The position numbers and the translations under genes were made by a program. The notes under the pieces were generated by a model. That model was not told the origin of the DNA. It saw only the letters and a program-made list of their open reading frames with translations, and did no database searches. Shown one piece after another: positions 6,913 through 8,949 of a stretch of 8,949 nt of DNA. The stretch lies in assembly GCA_035513135.1 (NCBI GenBank), contig DATKCQ010000090.1:1-8949 (forward strand), written 5' to 3'. Origin of the DNA: Thermohalobaculum sp035513135 (GTDB lineage Bacteria; Pseudomonadota; Alphaproteobacteria; Rhodobacterales; Rhodobacteraceae). Every line of letters starts with the position of its first letter. The first letter of the stretch is position 1.

Positions 6913-6967
6913 GCGGCTGCGCCGCACGCGCCGGCCGGAGAGTGCGAGCCTACACCAGCGCAGCCGC
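6913..6967. repeat. 10-bp perfect inverted repeat, 35-nt loop
   Basis: GCGGCTGCGC (6913-6922) and GCGCAGCCGC (6958-6967) are exact complements. In a yqeY transcript starting in the AT-rich island they could pair into a leader hairpin upstream of the Shine-Dalgarno repeats. The local GC richness makes chance pairing possible. Confidence 0.4.
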
Positions 6968-6991
6968 TGCGGCAACAAGACGCTCGACACC

Positions 6992-7004
6992 TAACACATT
7001 GATA
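6992..7004 (-). promoter_or_regulatory. candidate IHF-binding site beside an AT-rich island
   Basis: The minus strand reads TATCAATGTGTTA, an exact match to the IHF consensus WATCAANNNNTTR. An almost pure A/T run (about 7001-7023) flanks it on the 5' side of WATCAA, as in many strong IHF sites. It lies in the 239-bp yqeY/carA divergent spacer, about 30 bp upstream of the carA -35 candidate. The same AT-rich run is also the most likely place for the yqeY promoter, though I see no hexamer pair there I trust. Confidence 0.4.
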
Positions 7005-7032
7005 TAAAATACATATATTATTTCCACAGGCG

Positions 7033-7061
7033 CTTGACGGGCCATCGGCGCGGCACTAGCT
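7033..7061 (+). promoter_or_regulatory. candidate carA promoter
   Basis: CTTGAC (7033-7038) is followed after exactly 17 bases by CTAGCT (7056-7061), close to the alphaproteobacterial pattern CTTGAC-N17-CTATAT. The leader would be about 30 nt, ending at the ribosome-binding site of the GTG start at 7097. Confidence 0.5.
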
Positions 7062-7083
7062 TCCGCTCCCGGGCGGCAGGCCC

Positions 7084-7090
7084 GAGGGAG
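7084..7090 (+). promoter_or_regulatory. carA ribosome-binding site
   Basis: GAGGGAG lies six bases before GTG 7097 and sits at no other good distance from a start codon, so it supports GTG 7097 as the carA start even though ATG codons follow at 7109 and 7124. Confidence 0.6.
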
Positions 7091-7096
7091 ACGGCG

Positions 7097-7141
7097 GTGT
7101 CTTCGGCGATGGTGTCCTCGGCGATGGTGTCTTCGGCGATC
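7097..7141 (+). repeat. three tandem 15-bp repeats covering the carA start
   Basis: GTGTCTTCGGCGATG is present three times in a row (7097-7111, 7112-7126, 7127-7141) with a C for T in the second copy and ATC for ATG in the third. Each copy encodes VSSAM (the last VSSAI) in the carA frame, so potential start codons GTG and ATG are duplicated. Confidence 0.95.
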
Positions 7142-8371
7142 CAGCCCGAGCAGGCGGAATTCTTCGGCGCCGGCGCCATTGCCGGGCGGCCGACGGCCTG
7201 CATCGCGCTGGCGGACGGCACGCTGATCTGGGGCCAGGGCTTCGGCGCCACCGGAACGGCGGTGGGCGAGCTGTGCTTCAACACGGCGATGACCGGCTAC
7301 CAGGAGATCATGACCGATCCCTCCTATGCCGGCCAGGTCATCACCTTCACCTTCCCGCACATCGGCAATGTCGGCACCAACCCCGAGGACGACGAGGCGG
7401 CCGGGCCGTTCGCGCTCGGCATGGTGGTGAAGTGGGAGCTGACCGGGCCGGCCAGCTGGCGCGCCGCCGAGCACCTCTCGGCCTGGCTGGCGCGGCGCGG
7501 GCGGATCGGCGTGGCGGGCGTGGACACGCGGCGGCTGACCCGGCGCATCCGCGACCTCGGCATGCCGCACGTGGCGCTGGCGCACGCGGCGGACGGGGTG
7601 TTCGACACGGACGCGCTGGTGGCGAAGGCGCGGGCCTTCCCCGGCCTCGAGGGCGCCGACCTGGCGCGCGACGTGACCTGCGCCCAGTCCTACCGGTGGC
7701 GCGAGACGCGCTGGGCCTGGGGCCAGGGCTTCGGCCGGCTCGAGGAGCCGCGCTTTCGGGTCGTGGCGGTCGACTACGGCACCAAGCGCAACATCCTGCG
7801 CTGCCTTGCCTCGGCGGGCGCCGAGGTCGTGGTGCTGCCCGCCACCGCCAGCGCCGAGGAGGTGCTGGCGCACGACCCCGACGGGGTGTTCCTGTCGAAC
7901 GGCCCGGGCGATCCGGCGGCGACCGGGGCGTACGCCGTGCCGATGATCCGGGGCGTCATGGAGGCCGGGCGGCCGCTCTTCGGCATCTGCCTCGGCCACC
8001 AGATGATGGGGCTGGCGCTGGGCGCGAAGACTGTCAAGATGAAGTTCGGGCATCACGGCGCCAACCATCCCGTCAAGGACCTCGAGACCGGCAAGGTCGA
8101 GATCACCTCGATGAACCACGGCTTCGCGGTGGACGGCGCCACGCTGCCCGCGGGCGTGAAGGAGACCCACGTCTCGCTGTTCGACGGCTCGAACTGCGGG
8201 CTCAGGGTCGAGGGGCTGCCCGCCTTCTCGGTGCAGTTCCACCCCGAGGCGAGCCCCGGTCCGCAGGACAGCTACTACCTGTTCGAGCGCTTCGCCGCCG
8301 CCATGCAGGCGCACAGGGGCGCAGGGGGCGCGGGGGGCGCAGGGGGCGCGCGCGGCGCGCGCGGCGCTTAA
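7097..8371 (+). CDS. carA: carbamoyl-phosphate synthase small (glutaminase) subunit
   Basis: CarA hydrolyses glutamine and channels ammonia to CarB for carbamoyl phosphate, the precursor of arginine and pyrimidines. From GTG 7097 the product is 424 residues, longer than the usual 380-390. The N-terminal CarA domain begins around PTACIALADGTLIWGQGFGA (32-51) and includes GELCFNTAMTGYQEIMTDPSYAGQ; the class I glutamine amidotransferase domain starts around FRVVAVDYGTKRNILR (220-235), with FLSNGPGDP (265-273), nucleophile Cys298 in FGICLGHQMMG, and the triad His382 and Glu384 in QFHPEAS. All catalytic residues are intact. The extra length is an N-terminal run from three 15-bp repeats and a C-terminal Gly/Ala/Arg tail from six 9-bp repeats. 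ATG 7109 or 7124 are alternative starts without a ribosome-binding site. carB does not follow directly, so it must lie elsewhere. Confidence 0.95.
   Translation: MSSAMVSSAMVSSAIQPEQAEFFGAGAIAGRPTACIALADGTLIWGQGFGATGTAVGELCFNTAMTGYQEIMTDPSYAGQVITFTFPHIGNVGTNPEDDEAAGPFALGMVVKWELTGPASWRAAEHLSAWLARRGRIGVAGVDTRRLTRRIRDLGMPHVALAHAADGVFDTDALVAKARAFPGLEGADLARDVTCAQSYRWRETRWAWGQGFGRLEEPRFRVVAVDYGTKRNILRCLASAGAEVVVLPATASAEEVLAHDPDGVFLSNGPGDPAATGAYAVPMIRGVMEAGRPLFGICLGHQMMGLALGAKTVKMKFGHHGANHPVKDLETGKVEITSMNHGFAVDGATLPAGVKETHVSLFDGSNCGLRVEGLPAFSVQFHPEASPGPQDSYYLFERFAAAMQAHRGAGGAGGAGGARGARGA
8315..8368 (+). repeat. six 9-bp repeats forming the CarA C-terminal tail
   Basis: Six in-frame 9-bp units encode RGA, GGA, GGA, GGA, RGA, RGA directly before the TAA stop. 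The units differ mainly at the first codon (AGG/GGG/CGC). Most CarA proteins end shortly after the final helix (here YLFERFAAAMQAH), so this is a lineage-specific extension. Confidence 0.9.
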
Positions 8372-8392
8372 GGTCTTCTTAACCGGTTAACC
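8368..8392 (+). promoter_or_regulatory. CtrA-type box TTAA-N7-TTAAC with a third TTAACC half-site
   Basis: TTAA (8368-8371) is followed by seven bases and TTAAC (8379-8383), matching the CtrA consensus TTAA-N7-TTAAC; a further TTAACC half-site (8387-8392) completes a 12-bp palindrome TTAACCGGTTAA (8379-8390). By eye only one other TTAA exists in the window (4976-4979). The first half-site overlaps the carA stop codon. A GANTC methylation-type site (GAGTC, 8402-8406) lies 10 bp further. The likely target is the downstream MshEN-domain gene. No convincing -10 is seen. Confidence 0.5.
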
Positions 8393-8426
8393 ACTACGCA
8401 GGAGTCCTCTGCACCGGGCTGAGGGC

Positions 8427-8498
8427 ATGGCCTTGCGTGATTTCGGGAGAAGGCGTCACGTCCGTGATGCGCCTGCGCGGCACCGGGTTGTGGCATGA
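8427..8498 (+). CDS. possible 23-codon upstream ORF coupled to the MshEN-domain gene
   Basis: An ATG at 8427 opens a 23-codon reading frame (MALRDFGRRRHVRD...), rich in Arg and His, whose TGA at 8496-8498 overlaps the ATG at 8495 of the next gene as ATGA. The next gene has no visible Shine-Dalgarno, so coupled re-initiation is plausible. The ORF itself has only GAGGG one base from its start, which is too close, so its translation is uncertain. No homologue is recognised. Confidence 0.25.
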   Translation: MALRDFGRRRHVRDAPARHRVVA

Positions 8499-8949
8499 AC
8501 CGGGTCGTCCAGTTCGACCGCCGGGGCGGCGCCGGGGGGCGGCCGCTGCTCGGCGAAATCCTGGTGCGGCGCCGGGCGCTCGAGACCGGCCGGCTGAGCG
8601 AGGCGCTGGCGCGCCAGCCCGACTCGGGGCGCCGCCTCGGCGCGCTGCTGGTGGCGCAGGGCTGGGCCAGCGGCGGCGCGGTGGCCGGGGCGCTGGCCGA
8701 GCAGTGGGGCGCCGAGTTCGTCGACCTCGAAACCGAACCGGTCGACGGCGGCCTGATCGATCCCGAGCTCGCCGAGATCTACCTGGCCCACCGCATCCTG
8801 CCCTGGCGCCGCTTCGCCGGCGACACCGTGCACGTCACCGACCGGCCCGAGCAGGCCGCCGCGGCGCTGGCGGCGCTGGGCGAGGCGCCCGCGGCGGTCG
8901 CGGTGGCGCCCTCGCGCCAGCTCGACGCGGCACTGGGGCGGGCGCTCGG
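8495..8949 (+). CDS. MshEN (GspE N-terminal)-domain protein, partial
   Basis: The gene runs off the window; 151 codons are visible. The ATG at 8495 is the only start possible, since an in-frame TGA at 8465-8467 is followed by no other start codon. The visible part carries two copies of the MshEN-type pattern LGxxLVxxG...LxxxLxxQ: LGEILVRRRAL...ALARQ (19-41) and RLGALLVAQGW...ALAEQ (47-70), then WGAEFVDLE and a second subdomain (about 86-150). In proven cases this pair of motifs binds cyclic di-GMP; in the first copy the Gly after LVxx is Arg27. The domain caps type II secretion/type IV pilus ATPases and, as I recall, large glycosyltransferases in Rhodobacteraceae; the C-terminal part that would decide lies outside. 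Upstream are a CtrA-type box and a short ORF overlapping its start. Confidence 0.65.
   Translation, partial: MNRVVQFDRRGGAGGRPLLGEILVRRRALETGRLSEALARQPDSGRRLGALLVAQGWASGGAVAGALAEQWGAEFVDLETEPVDGGLIDPELAEIYLAHRILPWRRFAGDTVHVTDRPEQAAAALAALGEAPAAVAVAPSRQLDAALGRAL

Noticed and set aside
7034..7096. In-frame TTG extension of carA upstream of the GTG
   Set aside because: The TTG lies inside the candidate -35 box and has no ribosome-binding site; GTG 7097 has one at the right distance.
6950..8314. Long minus-strand open frame opposite carA
   Set aside because: It is the antisense shadow of carA, and crosses the carA promoter and AT island.

Overview
This very GC-rich window (well over 70% G+C by eye, with strong third-position G/C bias) reads as ordinary chromosome of an alphaproteobacterium, most likely Rhodobacterales/Rhodobacteraceae. 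The reasons are the hisS-hisZ-hisG cluster with a short-form HisG, an alphaproteobacterial-type histidyl-tRNA synthetase, yqeY divergent from carA, promoter candidates resembling CTTGAC-N17-CTA, and a TTAA-N7-TTAAC CtrA-type box.

Layout. Positions 25-3427 (minus strand) hold a tight operon: hisS, then hisZ, then hisG, joined by two 4-bp ATGA overlaps. It couples tRNA-His charging to the two-subunit ATP phosphoribosyltransferase (HisG catalytic, HisZ regulatory HisRS paralogue) that starts histidine synthesis. A 164-bp divergent spacer separates it from a GAF-domain class III nucleotide cyclase (3592-4902, plus), which is followed by a perfect 8-bp hairpin. Converging on it is a yqeY operon on the minus strand (6857 to 5023): yqeY, a small GatB/YqeY-domain protein, then a TTC38-family TPR protein. 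Divergent from yqeY is carA (7097-8371, plus), the glutaminase subunit of carbamoyl-phosphate synthase; carB does not follow directly. The last gene (8495 to beyond the end, plus) is the N-terminus of a protein with an MshEN/GspE-N-like domain.

No mobile element, phage gene, tRNA, rRNA or CRISPR array was seen. I find no convincing new multi-gene system. The unusual material is smaller in scale. The cyclase has the adenine-specifying Lys and Asp and both metal Asp, but lacks the conserved transition-state Arg. The yqeY leader is four tandem 11-bp copies of a Shine-Dalgarno-like unit. CarA has repeat-encoded extensions at both ends, and HisZ has a 12-bp-periodic C-terminal tail, so short tandem repeats recur at gene termini. 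An AT-rich island between yqeY and carA carries a consensus IHF site. A CtrA-type box overlaps the carA stop codon and lies upstream of the MshEN gene, whose only usable start codon overlaps the stop of a 23-codon upstream ORF.
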